This document shows, in pieces, positions 7,974 to 16,821 of a stretch of DNA of 64,000 nt (positions within the stretch are counted from its first letter, which is position 1; every line of letters starts with the position of its first letter). Both the position numbers and the translations under genes were made by a program. The notes under the pieces were generated by a model. The model was not told the origin of the DNA. It saw nothing but the letters and a program-made list of their open reading frames with translations, and ran no database searches. The stretch comes from Arabiibacter massiliensis (GTDB lineage: Bacteria > Actinomycetota > Coriobacteriia > Coriobacteriales > Eggerthellaceae): NCBI RefSeq assembly GCF_900169505.1, contig NZ_LT827021.1, positions 3,069,400-3,133,399 on the forward strand, given 5' to 3'.

Positions 7974-7982
7974 TGGTATGAT
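7974..7982 (+). promoter_or_regulatory. Extended -10 promoter of the asparaginase gene
   Basis: TGGTATGAT (7974-7982) fits an extended -10 element, 71 bp before the start codon. No good -35 is visible. Confidence 0.45.
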
Positions 7983-8000
7983 TGCCGAAGGCCTTGCTCC

Positions 8001-8037
8001 AACTGGTACAAAGACTGCACAAAAACTGGTACAAAGA
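8001..8037 (+). repeat. 14-bp direct repeat in the asparaginase leader
   Basis: AACTGGTACAAAGA occurs at 8001-8014 and again at 8024-8037, a 23-bp period. The pair sits between the -10 element and the ribosome-binding site and could be an operator or RNA-binding site. Confidence 0.6.
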
Positions 8038-8053
8038 GTCGAAGGGTAGGCTC

Positions 8054-9058
8054 ATGAAGAACATCCTGATCATAGCCACGGGCGGCACCATCGCCTCGGT
8101 CGAGGACGAGCGGGGGCTCCACCCGGCGCTCGGCGGCGCGGAGCTGGCGCGCTACGTGCCCGAGATCGAGGGGCTGTGCGACTTCGACGTGGTGCAGCCC
8201 ATGAACATCGACAGCACGAACATGCGTCCGGCCGACTGGGAGCGCATCCGCGACGAGATCGTGGGCGCCTACGCGACTTACGACGGCTTCGTCGTGCTGC
8301 ACGGCACCGACACGATGGCCTACACGGCCGCCGCGCTGTCGTACCTGATCCAGGGCAGTCCCAAGCCTATCGTGCTCACCGGCTCGCAGCAGCCCATGGC
8401 GAGCCCCTTCACCGATGCGAAGCTCAACGTGTACCAGAGCCTGCTCTACGCCGCCGACGACCGCTCGTGCGACGTGTCGGTGGTGTTCGGCGGCACGGTG
8501 ATCGCGGGCACGCGGGCGCGCAAGCAGCGCACGATGAGCTTCAACGCGTTTTCCAGCGTGAACTTCCCCGAGATCGCGCTCGTGCGCGGCGGGCGCATCG
8601 TGCGGGCGGGCTCTCCGGCGCGGTGCGCGTGCGAGGGCGGCGCGCCGCGGGTGTACGAGCGCATGAACGAGCGCGTGTTCGTGCTCAAGCTCACGCCCGA
8701 CATGAACCCGAGCGTGTTCGGCCTGCTCAAACGCGACTACGACGCCGTCATCCTGGAGACGTTCGGCATCGGCGGCATCCCCGACTACGGCGACTACCGG
8801 CGCGCCATCTTCGACTGGGTGGACTCCGGGCGCACGCTGGTGGTGACCACGCAGGTGCCGGAGGAGGGCTGCGACCTGGGCGTATACGAAGTGGGGCGCG
8901 CGTACGCGGGGCATCCCGGCATCCTCAAGGGCGGCGACATGACCACCGAGGCGCTCGTGGCGAAGACGATGTGGGCCCTCGGCCAGACGAGCGATCCCGA
9001 CGAGATCCGCGAGCTCTTCTACCGCGTGGTGAACCACGACCGCACGGTCGAGGGGTAG
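8054..9058 (+). CDS. ansA: L-asparaginase, type I-like
   Basis: A 334-aa enzyme hydrolysing asparagine to aspartate and ammonia. Both catalytic Thr motifs are clear: IATGGTIAS (Thr near residue 10) and LHGTDTMAYTA near residue 85. No signal peptide is present, so it should be the cytoplasmic, lower-affinity type I enzyme. ATG 8054 is chosen over the upstream in-frame ATG (7982) because GAAGGGTAGG precedes it, homology starts there, and the longer form would run through the promoter and leader repeat. It converges on thpR with only 7 bp between stop codons and no hairpin between. Confidence 0.93.
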   Translation: MKNILIIATGGTIASVEDERGLHPALGGAELARYVPEIEGLCDFDVVQPMNIDSTNMRPADWERIRDEIVGAYATYDGFVVLHGTDTMAYTAAALSYLIQGSPKPIVLTGSQQPMASPFTDAKLNVYQSLLYAADDRSCDVSVVFGGTVIAGTRARKQRTMSFNAFSSVNFPEIALVRGGRIVRAGSPARCACEGGAPRVYERMNERVFVLKLTPDMNPSVFGLLKRDYDAVILETFGIGGIPDYGDYRRAIFDWVDSGRTLVVTTQVPEEGCDLGVYEVGRAYAGHPGILKGGDMTTEALVAKTMWALGQTSDPDEIRELFYRVVNHDRTVEG

Positions 9059-9065
9059 CCTCCCT

Positions 9066-9596
9066 CTAACCGTCGAGGCGCGCCGTATGGAGGGGCTTGT
9101 AGACGGCGCCGGTGCGCTCGAGGGTGCTCTTGTAGAGCGTGACGGCGGCGGCCCGGTCGTCGCGGGGGAAGGCGAGCGGGGGCAGGCTCGCCTTGGGGAT
9201 GCGGGCGCGGCGGGCGAGGGTGATGTGGGGCTTGAAGGGCTTCGCGTCGAAGGGGACGTTGCGGGAGGCCAGCTCGTCGCGCAGGCGCTCGGCGAGGTCC
9301 TCGAGCTCGCGGGTGGGCACGACGCCGAGCCAGAGCGTCGCGTCGCTCGCGCGGCCGAACTTGCCCAGGCCGTCGCTCGTCAGCACGACGGGGGCCGTGT
9401 TCGCGCACGCGGCATCGAGTGCGTCGGCCGCGCGGGCAGCCTGCGCCTCGTCGACCTCGCCGAGGAAGGCGAGCGTGAGGTGGTAGGTCGAGCGCGGCAG
9501 GAAGCGGCCCTCCACGGCGGCTCCCAGCTGGCGGGCGAGCCCCGCCACGTCGTCGGCGAAGTCCGGCGGCAGGTCGAGCGCGACGAACGTCCTCAT
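9066..9596 (-). CDS. thpR: RNA 2',3'-cyclic phosphodiesterase (2H phosphoesterase)
   Basis: A 176-aa 2H-superfamily protein that opens 2',3'-cyclic phosphates; older annotations call it 2'-5' RNA ligase. It starts MRTFVALDLPPDF, and the two catalytic tetrapeptides are HLTL (about residue 40) and HITL (about residue 125). Length is typical for ThpR. ATG 9596 has GGAAGGAGAA upstream. A sigma-70-like promoter (9658-9687) lies about 60 bp upstream and is divergent from the helicase promoter. Its cellular substrate is not certain in bacteria; RNA repair or cyclic nucleotide turnover are the usual proposals. Confidence 0.92.
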   Translation of the reverse strand: MRTFVALDLPPDFADDVAGLARQLGAAVEGRFLPRSTYHLTLAFLGEVDEAQAARAADALDAACANTAPVVLTSDGLGKFGRASDATLWLGVVPTRELEDLAERLRDELASRNVPFDAKPFKPHITLARRARIPKASLPPLAFPRDDRAAAVTLYKSTLERTGAVYKPLHTARLDG

Positions 9597-9657
9597 GAGT
9601 TCTCCTTCCCGAAATCGCGGGGCCCTCGCGCCGAGGAGCCCCGCGTCGTCGGCCCCC

Positions 9658-9687
9658 AGTATACGGCTTGGGGCGCGCCGCCGGCAA
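9658..9687 (-). promoter_or_regulatory. Sigma-70-like promoter of thpR
   Basis: On the minus strand TTGCCG and TATACT are separated by 18 bp. Confidence 0.55.
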
Positions 9688-9703
9688 GATCGCCTGATCG
9701 CGC

Positions 9704-9712
9704 TGGTATAAT
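9704..9712 (+). promoter_or_regulatory. Extended -10 promoter of the helicase-nuclease gene
   Basis: TGGTATAAT (9704-9712) is a perfect extended -10, 58 bp before the start codon and back to back with the thpR promoter. Confidence 0.6.
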
Positions 9713-9770
9713 CGGTTCGACGTCGCGGAAGTTCCCGAAGCGGGCGCGGCGCGTAGGACGGAGGCATGCG

Positions 9771-12758
9771 ATGGGCAAGAAGCGGGGAGTGTCGCGGAAG
9801 AAGCTGCTGAGGTACTTCCGCACGGCGGCGGAGCTGTCGGGCAGGGCGGGCGAGGGCTCCGTCCCCGGCCGCGACTGCTACGAGGACGGTCAGGCGTTCT
9901 ACTCGCTGCTGTGGTACTACCGCTCCTGCATCGACGGCGACCTCGACAAGGCCGACCCCCGCCGCTACGCCCCGCTTCTGGACGCCTACCTCGGCACCGA
10001 CGTCGACGAGGTGCTGCATCCCCCGGCGATCGACCCGGCGCTCGTTGTCGAGGAAGATCGTCTGCTGGCCGAGCTGTTCCCGCAGAGCCCCCATCCGCTC
10101 AACGCGAACCAGCGGCTCGCCGTGCACAAGGCACTCCATTACCCCCTGTCCATCATCAAGGGCCCGCCCGGCACAGGCAAGACCGAGACCATCCTGCGCA
10201 TCGTCGCCCTGGCCGTCGCGTGCGGCGAGCGGGTGGCGGTGGTGTCCACGAACGCGGCCGCCGTCGAGAACGTCGAGCGGAAGGTGGCCGCCGCGCTCGC
10301 CTTCCACGGCGAGAAGACGCTAGCGCAAGCCCGCGAGCTGTTCGACGGCGACCTGGCGTACCGGGCTGCCTGCGCGCACGCCGCCCTGGGGAGTAAGGCG
10401 CTCCGTCAGAGGGCGTGCGACCCGCTGACCGGCGCGAACCTCGCGTTCGAGGCGGGCGAGCACGAGTTTCCCGACGGTGAGCGCATCGGCGGCTGGGAGC
10501 TGAACAAGCGGCTGGGGGAGTTCGCCGCCAAGTTCCCGTTCGTGACGAGCACGGTTCATTCGCTCAAGAAGTGCTTCGCCGACGGCGACGTTGAGAAGTA
10601 CGACCTCCTGATCATGGACGAGGCGTCGCAGACGAACCTCATCGTGGGCGTGGTGGCCATGAGCTGCGCCCGGCGGATGGTGCTCGTGGGCGACGAGGAG
10701 CAGCTGCCCCCGGTGATCACCGACGAGCACTGCGCGCAGATGCGGCGCGTCTCCGACGAGCTGGGGCTGTTCAAGCGGCTCAAGTGCGACGAGCGCTCGC
10801 CCTACGACATCGGCCGCGAGGGGCTGAGCTTCCTCTCGTCGTGCTACGAGGTGTTCAGCGACCGCAACCCCGAGCTGCGCACGATGCTGACCGAGCACTA
10901 CCGCTGCCATCCGGCCATCATCGGCTTCTGCAACGAGGCGGTGTACGAGGGCCAGCTGGTGGTGAAGACGCCGGTGCGCCCAGGCGATGCGCCGTGCCCC
11001 ATCCGGATATGCTGGTACGAGGGCGACTACCGCGAGGGCACGTGGCCGCCGTCCGCGCCGCCCGAGGAGCAGCCGAACAAGAAGACGCGCTCGACCTGCG
11101 TGAACCGCAAGCAGCTGGCCATCCTGCGCGAGGAGGAGGCGGCGCATCTGCGCAGCCTGGCCGAGCGCGGGAAGTCCATCTGCATCCTCTCGCCGTTCAG
11201 GGGGCAGATATACCTGCTGAAGTCGCTCGTGCAGCGGCTGCTGAAGGACGTCGTGGCCGAAGGCGCGGTGGAGCTCGAGGTGGGCGAGGGCGAGGAGTTC
11301 GAGACGAGCGACCTCGAGCAGGTGTACACGCTGACCGTCCACAAGTCGCAGGGCCAGGAGTTCGACGCGGTGTACCTGCTGCCCGTGGAGGACGGCAACT
11401 GGGAATGGCCCTGGTCGCAGGGTCGCCGGCTGGTAAACGTGGCCGCCTCGCGCGCCAAGGAGGAGCTGTGCGTCATCTTGTCCACGAAGCTTCTGGACGG
11501 CGAGGCGCAGGAGCGGCTGGCCGGACGGCAGGCGTACGTCAAGAAGCCGGCGAGGGCGGAGGACGACCCCGGCAACCAGGAGATGTTCGTCCGCAAGCTC
11601 GTGGAGTACGCGCATCGCACGATCGAGGGGCTTTCCGTCGAGGAGGCCGATCAGCAGCGGGCGAACCCCTGGTTCGGTTTCCATCGCTCGGCGATCACGT
11701 CCATCTTCGACGACATCCCCTTCCTGCAGAACCCGCGGAAGCGCGGCGGCGACCACGCTCCCGAGCAGTGCGTCGAGCGGGCCTTGAGGGGGATGGACCT
11801 GAGCGGCCTTGCCTTCGCGAAGCATGTGACGTTCGACCAGCTGAGGCTGGGCGGCGACGGGCCGCGGCTGAGCGAGCGCTGCGAGGACGAGTACCAGAGC
11901 TCCTCCGAGGCGCATTTCGACTTCGTGGTGTTCGACCCGGCGACGGGCCGCGTGGCGATGGCCATCGAGGCCGACGGGGGCCACCACCGGTTCGACCGCA
12001 AGGCCGGCCCCGCCGACTGCTCGCGCAAGCTCGCCGACGACCGGAAGAACGCGGTGGCGCGCGACGTCTGCCATGCGACGCTCGCCTGGCTCGGGCTTAT
12101 CCGCGACGGGTCGCTCCATCCGGGCAGCAACGCGCAGATGCGAATGGGCGAGGCGGAGTACCGCACGGGCTGGGAGGATTGGGCGCACTTCCCGAAGGAG
12201 GTGGGCCCCGGTTCGTCGTTCGTGTTCCTGCGCATCCCCTCGGACGGCAGCACGTTCTGGGAGACGGAGGCGCTGCGGGCCGCCGCCCTGAGCGCCGGGG
12301 CGGACAAGCTCATCGACGGCTACCCGCCGCCCACCATCGAGGCGTACCTGCGGGCGCAGCTGCGCGCGTTCGAGGCGGGCGAAGCGGAGGGCCTGTTCGT
12401 GATGGGGAAGGCCGCCGAGAAGAAGGCGCGGAAACGCTTGGCCGCCTGCCCGGCCGCGCAGGAGGAGTGCCCGAAGAAGATCACGGCTTGCTTGGAGGAG
12501 TGGCGGCGCGACCCGCGTCTGGCCCCGCTACTCGAGGGCGTGGAGGCGAGGGACGTGAACGCCTGCCTCCTGCGCGCCGGTTACCAGTACCTTGAGGACG
12601 GGGACTGGGATCGGCGCAAGCCCACCGCGCTCGGCGAGGAGATAGGCATCTCGACGTACAGCGGCGAGCGGATGGGCCGGGCTTTCTCGTGCCCGCAATA
12701 CTCGCAGGCCGCGCGCGACTACCTCGCCGAGCGCATGGGGGACATCCTCAAGGCGTGA
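9771..12758 (+). CDS. SF1 (Upf1-like) helicase fused to a DUF2726-like nuclease domain
   Basis: A 995-aa protein. The N-terminal ~110 residues are unassigned. The UvrD/Upf1-type helicase follows: Walker A IIKGPPGTGKTET (about 128-140), motif II IMDEASQTN (about 281-289), LVGDEEQLPPV, motif IV-V region LTEHYRCHP, and motif VI-type TVHKSQGQEFDAVYLLP with NVAASRAKEEL. Around residues 700-770 is a second domain with EAHFDFVVFDP...MAIEADGGHHRF...RKNAVARDVC, the E-x-D and Q/G-H-H pattern of DUF2726/PD-(D/E)XK-type nuclease folds. The C-terminal ~230 residues are unassigned. Helicase-nuclease fusions of this sort are frequent in phage defence and DNA processing; the function here is inferred. ATG 9771 follows GGAGGCATGCG. 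It converges on helD. Confidence 0.85.
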   Translation: MGKKRGVSRKKLLRYFRTAAELSGRAGEGSVPGRDCYEDGQAFYSLLWYYRSCIDGDLDKADPRRYAPLLDAYLGTDVDEVLHPPAIDPALVVEEDRLLAELFPQSPHPLNANQRLAVHKALHYPLSIIKGPPGTGKTETILRIVALAVACGERVAVVSTNAAAVENVERKVAAALAFHGEKTLAQARELFDGDLAYRAACAHAALGSKALRQRACDPLTGANLAFEAGEHEFPDGERIGGWELNKRLGEFAAKFPFVTSTVHSLKKCFADGDVEKYDLLIMDEASQTNLIVGVVAMSCARRMVLVGDEEQLPPVITDEHCAQMRRVSDELGLFKRLKCDERSPYDIGREGLSFLSSCYEVFSDRNPELRTMLTEHYRCHPAIIGFCNEAVYEGQLVVKTPVRPGDAPCPIRICWYEGDYREGTWPPSAPPEEQPNKKTRSTCVNRKQLAILREEEAAHLRSLAERGKSICILSPFRGQIYLLKSLVQRLLKDVVAEGAVELEVGEGEEFETSDLEQVYTLTVHKSQGQEFDAVYLLPVEDGNWEWPWSQGRRLVNVAASRAKEELCVILSTKLLDGEAQERLAGRQAYVKKPARAEDDPGNQEMFVRKLVEYAHRTIEGLSVEEADQQRANPWFGFHRSAITSIFDDIPFLQNPRKRGGDHAPEQCVERALRGMDLSGLAFAKHVTFDQLRLGGDGPRLSERCEDEYQSSSEAHFDFVVFDPATGRVAMAIEADGGHHRFDRKAGPADCSRKLADDRKNAVARDVCHATLAWLGLIRDGSLHPGSNAQMRMGEAEYRTGWEDWAHFPKEVGPGSSFVFLRIPSDGSTFWETEALRAAALSAGADKLIDGYPPPTIEAYLRAQLRAFEAGEAEGLFVMGKAAEKKARKRLAACPAAQEECPKKITACLEEWRRDPRLAPLLEGVEARDVNACLLRAGYQYLEDGDWDRRKPTALGEEIGISTYSGERMGRAFSCPQYSQAARDYLAERMGDILKA

Positions 12759-12800
12759 CGAGGCCGGGCAGCGCGCGATTGCTGCGCGAGTGCGGGTTCT

Positions 12801-12881
12801 CGTAGGGCAAGGGCTCTGCCCTGCCGTCGGCCAGGGAAAACGTCGCAGGCTGGGCGGCAAGGGCAGAGCCCTTGCCCTACG
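12801..12881. repeat. Dispersed palindromic element, copy 1
   Basis: CGTAGGGCAAGGGCTCTGCC and its reverse complement form 22-bp arms at 12801-12822 and 12860-12881. The same element, with perfect 27-bp arms, recurs at 48497-48575. Here it lies between convergent genes and probably ends transcription in both directions. Confidence 0.85.
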
Positions 12882-12902
12882 AAACGATGCGAGCGTTCCG
12901 CA

Positions 12903-15086
12903 TCAATCGGCGGCTCCCTCGGATACGCTGTTCTGCAGAAGTGGCGTGAGCGAGCCCTTCGCGAGCACGTCGACGCGGCGGGTGGCGCGTGAGAGAGTGG
13001 TGTAGAGGCGGCGGCGCGAGAGGTCGTCGGCGGGGAAGACGCGCGCCGAGGCGTCCGGCACCACCACGTGGTCGAACTCGAGGCCCTTCGCCAGCTTGAG
13101 CGTGATGAGCACGGCGCCGCTCGCGGGCAGCTCGTCGTGCTCGTCCACGAGGGCGGGGGCCGCGTCGCCGAGCAGCTGCTGGAGGCGCTTGCCCTCGTGC
13201 TTCCACGGCACGATGACGGCGGCGAGCCCCTCGCCCGCCCGTGCCTCGGCGACGGCGGCGCGCAGGGCGTCCTCGTAGGCGGCGTCGTCGTCGAAGGCGC
13301 GGACGGCTGGCGGCTCGTCGGCGCGCTGGATGGACGAGACGGATCCGCGCTCCTCGGGCGGCAGCAGGCTCGCGAACAGGGCGGTGATCTCGGGCGTCGA
13401 GCGGTAGCTCGTCATGAGGCGGCATTCCTCCACCTTCCCGCGGGCGGCGCGGAACACCTCGCGCACCTCGTCGAACGTGGCCGTGTCGGGTGCGATGGCC
13501 TGGTTCGGGTCGCCCAAAAGCAGGAAGTTCGCGCGGCGGAAATAGCGCGCGAGCACGGCCAGCTGGGCGGCGGTGTAGTCCTGCACCTCGTCGACCATCA
13601 CGTACTTCGCGTCCGGGTTGCCGAGGCCGGTGAGCGCCATCTTCAGGTAAAGCCACTCGAGCGGCGCGAGGCCGTCGGTTCCGATGAGCCGCATGCCGAT
13701 GCGGTCGATGCGCAGCCAGTCGTCGTTCTCCACAGCGGTGAAGGCGTCGGCGTAGCGGTCGGTGAGGTAGCGCAGGGCGAGCGCGCGCTCCTCCTGCTCG
13801 TCGGTTGGCGCGATGAGCTCGCCGAAGACGCGCAGCTGCTCTTCGGCCTCGAGGGCCTCCAGCTCGTCGAGCGCCTCGTCGGTGCGGGGCATCTGCGCAA
13901 GCCGGCTCTCCAGGCGCGCGTGCAGCTCCTCGCGCATGAGCGTGATGCGGTGCGGCCCGGCGGGGATGCGGCCGAGCTTGTCGGCGAGCTTGCGGATCTG
14001 GTCGCCGGCGATGAGGCGCTTCTCGCCCACGCGGACGTCCTTGAAGTCGTTCGCGTCGAACTCGAACGACTCGACGGCCTTGTCGATGCGGGCCAGCGCC
14101 GCGAGGGGCACGTTGACGTCGCCGCTGCCACGGCCGGGCGGCAGCAGACGGCGTGCGAACTCGTCCCAGGTGAGGCTTTCCGGGTTGCGCTCGCCCAGGT
14201 CGGGGAGCACGCTCGCGATGTAGTGGCTGAACACCGGGTTCGGCGAGACGAGGAAGACCTCGCTCGCATCGAGGCTTCCGCGCTGCTGGTAGAAGAGGTA
14301 CGCGATGCGCTGCAAGAGCACCGACGTCTTGCCGCTGCCCGCGATGCCGCTCACGAGCAGCGCCGGCACGTCCTCGTGGCGCACGACGGTGTTCTGCTCC
14401 TTCTGGATGGTGGCCGTGATGGCCTTCATCTGCGCGGTGCGCTGCTTCGAGAGCGATGCGAGCAGAAGCGAGTCCTGGATGGCGACCGTGGTGTCGAAGT
14501 AGGCGTTCAGGCGGTCTTCCTCGATGTCGAACTGGCGGCGCAGCTTGAGGTCGGTCGTGATCGTGCGGCCGTCGGCCACGTACGAGGTGCGGCCGTTGTC
14601 CTGGTTGTAGTAGGTCTCGGCCACGGGCGAGCGCCAGTCCACCACGAGGCGGCGGTAGTTCTCGTCCGAGATGCCGGCCGTGCCGATGTAGAGCTCCTTG
14701 GGCTCCTGATCGGGCTTGAACTGCAGGGCGACCTTGGCGAAGTAAGGCTGCTTGAGCAGGAGCTCCACCTTGGCGAGCTCGGCGGCGTCGGCGTCCTGCG
14801 CCAGGTTGTACCCGTCGATCACGCGGTTCATGGCCGCGAAGTCGGCGTAGGTCTCCATCGCGTCGGCGTAGGTGGCGAAGTTGGGCGCGAGCTCCTCGGC
14901 CATGGCCTTCTTGTCGGCCGCCGCCTCGCGCTGCGCGCGCTCCATCTTGCGCACGAGCCCGCGCCCGATCTGCTGGAGCTTCGCGTAGGTGCGCGCGAGG
15001 TGGCCCTGCTCCTGCTGGAACACGGGGTCGAGCGCGGCTGTGTCGTCGGCGGGCGTTTCGGGCGTGAAGGCAGGGTCGTTCAGCAC
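12903..15086 (-). CDS. helD: HelD-like SF1 helicase (RNA polymerase recycling)
   Basis: A 727-aa UvrD-like ATPase of the HelD class. The N-terminus forms a long charged helix pair (DPVFQQEQGHLARTYAKLQQ...), which in HelD enters the RNA polymerase secondary channel. Next is a conserved linker (YIGTAGISDENYRRLVVDWR, SPVAETYY). Walker A is VSGIAGSGKTSVLLQRIAYL (about residue 245), motif II is VMVDEVQDYTAAQL, and the C-terminal lobe includes LKLAKGLEFDHVVVP and YTTLSRATRRVDVL. HelD rescues stalled RNA polymerase; some actinobacterial forms confer rifampicin tolerance. It lies alone, convergent with the helicase-nuclease gene, so a DNA-repair helicase role is an alternative. Confidence 0.9.
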   Translation of the reverse strand: MLNDPAFTPETPADDTAALDPVFQQEQGHLARTYAKLQQIGRGLVRKMERAQREAAADKKAMAEELAPNFATYADAMETYADFAAMNRVIDGYNLAQDADAAELAKVELLLKQPYFAKVALQFKPDQEPKELYIGTAGISDENYRRLVVDWRSPVAETYYNQDNGRTSYVADGRTITTDLKLRRQFDIEEDRLNAYFDTTVAIQDSLLLASLSKQRTAQMKAITATIQKEQNTVVRHEDVPALLVSGIAGSGKTSVLLQRIAYLFYQQRGSLDASEVFLVSPNPVFSHYIASVLPDLGERNPESLTWDEFARRLLPPGRGSGDVNVPLAALARIDKAVESFEFDANDFKDVRVGEKRLIAGDQIRKLADKLGRIPAGPHRITLMREELHARLESRLAQMPRTDEALDELEALEAEEQLRVFGELIAPTDEQEERALALRYLTDRYADAFTAVENDDWLRIDRIGMRLIGTDGLAPLEWLYLKMALTGLGNPDAKYVMVDEVQDYTAAQLAVLARYFRRANFLLLGDPNQAIAPDTATFDEVREVFRAARGKVEECRLMTSYRSTPEITALFASLLPPEERGSVSSIQRADEPPAVRAFDDDAAYEDALRAAVAEARAGEGLAAVIVPWKHEGKRLQQLLGDAAPALVDEHDELPASGAVLITLKLAKGLEFDHVVVPDASARVFPADDLSRRRLYTTLSRATRRVDVLAKGSLTPLLQNSVSEGAAD

Positions 15087-15220
15087 GTGTTCTCCTAGCG
15101 CATGCAGCGGGCGGGACGAAAAGTTCGCCGCAACATTCTACCCGATTAAAATCTACTCGTGCGATGCTAACGGTTCTTTGGCGTTCAGCCGTTTAGCGTC
15201 GTTTGGCATCGCTTGCCATG

Positions 15221-15940
15221 TCACCGTTCTGTGCTATTTCCTAACACTTGGGATAGCGAGCGCAGAAGATCGCCGTACTGTTTTAGCTGGCTGCTTTCGA
15301 AACTCCCCAGATTTTGCTCGTTAAAACCCTCGTCATTGGCTGTGTATAAAACATCAATAGGCCAATAAATATGATTTGCTACAAGCTCCGTTTCTGAAAA
15401 AGTAAACGTGATCATGTTTGTCGTGTAATTGCCTTGATAATCTAGGATGATTAGGAAAAGTGTCCCATAGGCAAAGTCTTCGCTATGTCCGATTATCGGT
15501 ACACTAAATTTATTAAAAACCCAAATAGCGTCTTGAGGATCATGGGTGGCAATAGATTCGCTGGTTTCCAGTTCAAGTGGCATGATGGCGCCAAAGACGC
15601 CTTTTTGATATACCACGGCATAAGCTTTTGCCACGCTTCCAGAAAGCGAGGTGATACGAATGGAATTACCGTTGATTGTATAAGGCTCAGATTCATTCTG
15701 AGGAGTAGCAATGATCTGTCCTTCACCTGATAAGTCTACCTGATAACTTAGTGGACTAGTGTAGCTGTTAAGTCTTTCGTATTTTTGATAAAGCGCGTTT
15801 TGTTCCTTTGCGATCGCGTCGCTTTGCGTGCCCACATGTATACAAACAATAATTGAGGCAATGGACAAAAGAGCTGGAATGCATTTTACGATATTTCTAG
15901 GGGTGAAAATGTTCCGGATATTAGCGAGTTTATTCCACAT
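15221..15940 (-). CDS. Membrane-anchored protein, unknown function
   Basis: A 239-aa protein with one transmembrane helix near the N-terminus (CIPALLSIASIIVCIHVG, about residues 20-38), then a short coiled-coil-like segment (AIAKEQNALYQKYERL) and an extracytoplasmic-looking beta-rich domain. No family is recognised. ATG 15940 is chosen because AAGGAGAACCAC precedes it; the upstream in-frame ATG at 16015 lacks a site. Base composition is clearly AT-richer than the flanking helD and def-like genes, and it runs in the same direction as the HNH nuclease gene 88 bp upstream, suggesting joint acquisition. Confidence 0.7.
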   Translation of the reverse strand: MWNKLANIRNIFTPRNIVKCIPALLSIASIIVCIHVGTQSDAIAKEQNALYQKYERLNSYTSPLSYQVDLSGEGQIIATPQNESEPYTINGNSIRITSLSGSVAKAYAVVYQKGVFGAIMPLELETSESIATHDPQDAIWVFNKFSVPIIGHSEDFAYGTLFLIILDYQGNYTTNMITFTFSETELVANHIYWPIDVLYTANDEGFNEQNLGSFESSQLKQYGDLLRSLSQVLGNSTER

Positions 15941-16028
15941 GTGGTTCTCCTTTTCGCATTTGGTTGGGCGTGTGGGTCCTATATTGAAAAGCCTTCTGTT
16001 GTGTTTTGGGCACACGACGAAGCTCGAG

Positions 16029-16646
16029 CTACGTCAGCTCGCTCCACCACGGTTCGTGCGCAATGTTTCTGGCTTCTGGCAACGACGGGAAGTCAACGCC
16101 AAGGGTCTGCGCCATATTCTTCAGGGCCATACGAAATATACCCGCCATGGTGGCTGCGTTGAAATGTGGCTGCCCGAAATGAATGCTTGCCTCTTGGTTT
16201 GCCATATTAAGATGGTCGTTGAGAAGCTTCTGCGCCAACGGAGAGTCAATGGTTACTTCTGCTGCTTTTAGCAGTGCTTCTGCCTCGCTCAAGACGCTGC
16301 GTTTGTATATGAATCGATACTCCTTCATTCCCATGATCTTCCAGAAAGTGTCGTAATACGGTACTCCGTAAGCCTTAATCCAGTCCCACATGATTTCAGG
16401 GTCATTAACGTTCGGCCCCTCCGCATGGCATCGGTGGCAAAGGAGGACAATATTCGACGGCTCGTCTTTTCCACCCAAGGCGTGGGGCACGACATGACAT
16501 CGCTCCAAGTTCTTCTTGCAGCCGCATCTCCAGCAATGATTTTGGGCTTCGCTCCAATCAACACTCAATCCGGACTCGTTCATATGGTTGGACCAATAGT
16601 CAATCGACTCTTGGATCGTTGTTTTTATAGGCTGCCTTTTGTTCAT
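16029..16646 (-). CDS. HNH endonuclease
   Basis: A 205-aa protein with an HNH core at about residues 38-76: CWRCGCKKNLERCHVVPHAL, then DEPSNIVLLCHRCH. The CxxC pairs form the structural zinc site, and HVVPH, the Asn and the last His are the catalytic elements. The C-terminal half is helical and unassigned. Base composition is AT-rich compared with neighbours. It lies upstream of the membrane protein on the same strand. HNH proteins of this size act as restriction, homing or defence effectors; nothing beside it identifies which. The start at ATG 16646 has only a modest ribosome-binding site (GGAAGGCGGGCG further upstream). Bases 16647-16821 before it hold no gene that I can see. Confidence 0.8.
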   Translation of the reverse strand: MNKRQPIKTTIQESIDYWSNHMNESGLSVDWSEAQNHCWRCGCKKNLERCHVVPHALGGKDEPSNIVLLCHRCHAEGPNVNDPEIMWDWIKAYGVPYYDTFWKIMGMKEYRFIYKRSVLSEAEALLKAAEVTIDSPLAQKLLNDHLNMANQEASIHFGQPHFNAATMAGIFRMALKNMAQTLGVDFPSLPEARNIAHEPWWSELT

Positions 16647-16821
16647 AATGAGTACGCCCGCCTTCCGAACCGCTTATGCCTTTAGAGGGATGCGGCTACG
16701 TGTTCGTCCGGAAGCGGGTCCAGCTACCAACTCGCTTTCTCCGGTGGGTTTGCTGCGGCGTGCATGTCCCTTTTGCCTGTGAGCCAAGGAGCCGATTGCG
16801 CCGCATACTGAGCTTCTACCG

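Noticed and set aside
6552..8057. A 501-aa plus-strand frame antisense to purF
   Set aside because: Composition (His/Val/Arg-rich) and full overlap with a clear gene show it to be a high-GC shadow; the same applies to many long antisense frames.
9087..9770. N-terminal extension of the helicase-nuclease frame
   Set aside because: It is antisense to thpR; ATG 9771 has the ribosome-binding site.
16647..16821. tRNA-like segment upstream of the deformylase-like gene
   Set aside because: No cloverleaf with acceptor, anticodon and T arms could be drawn.
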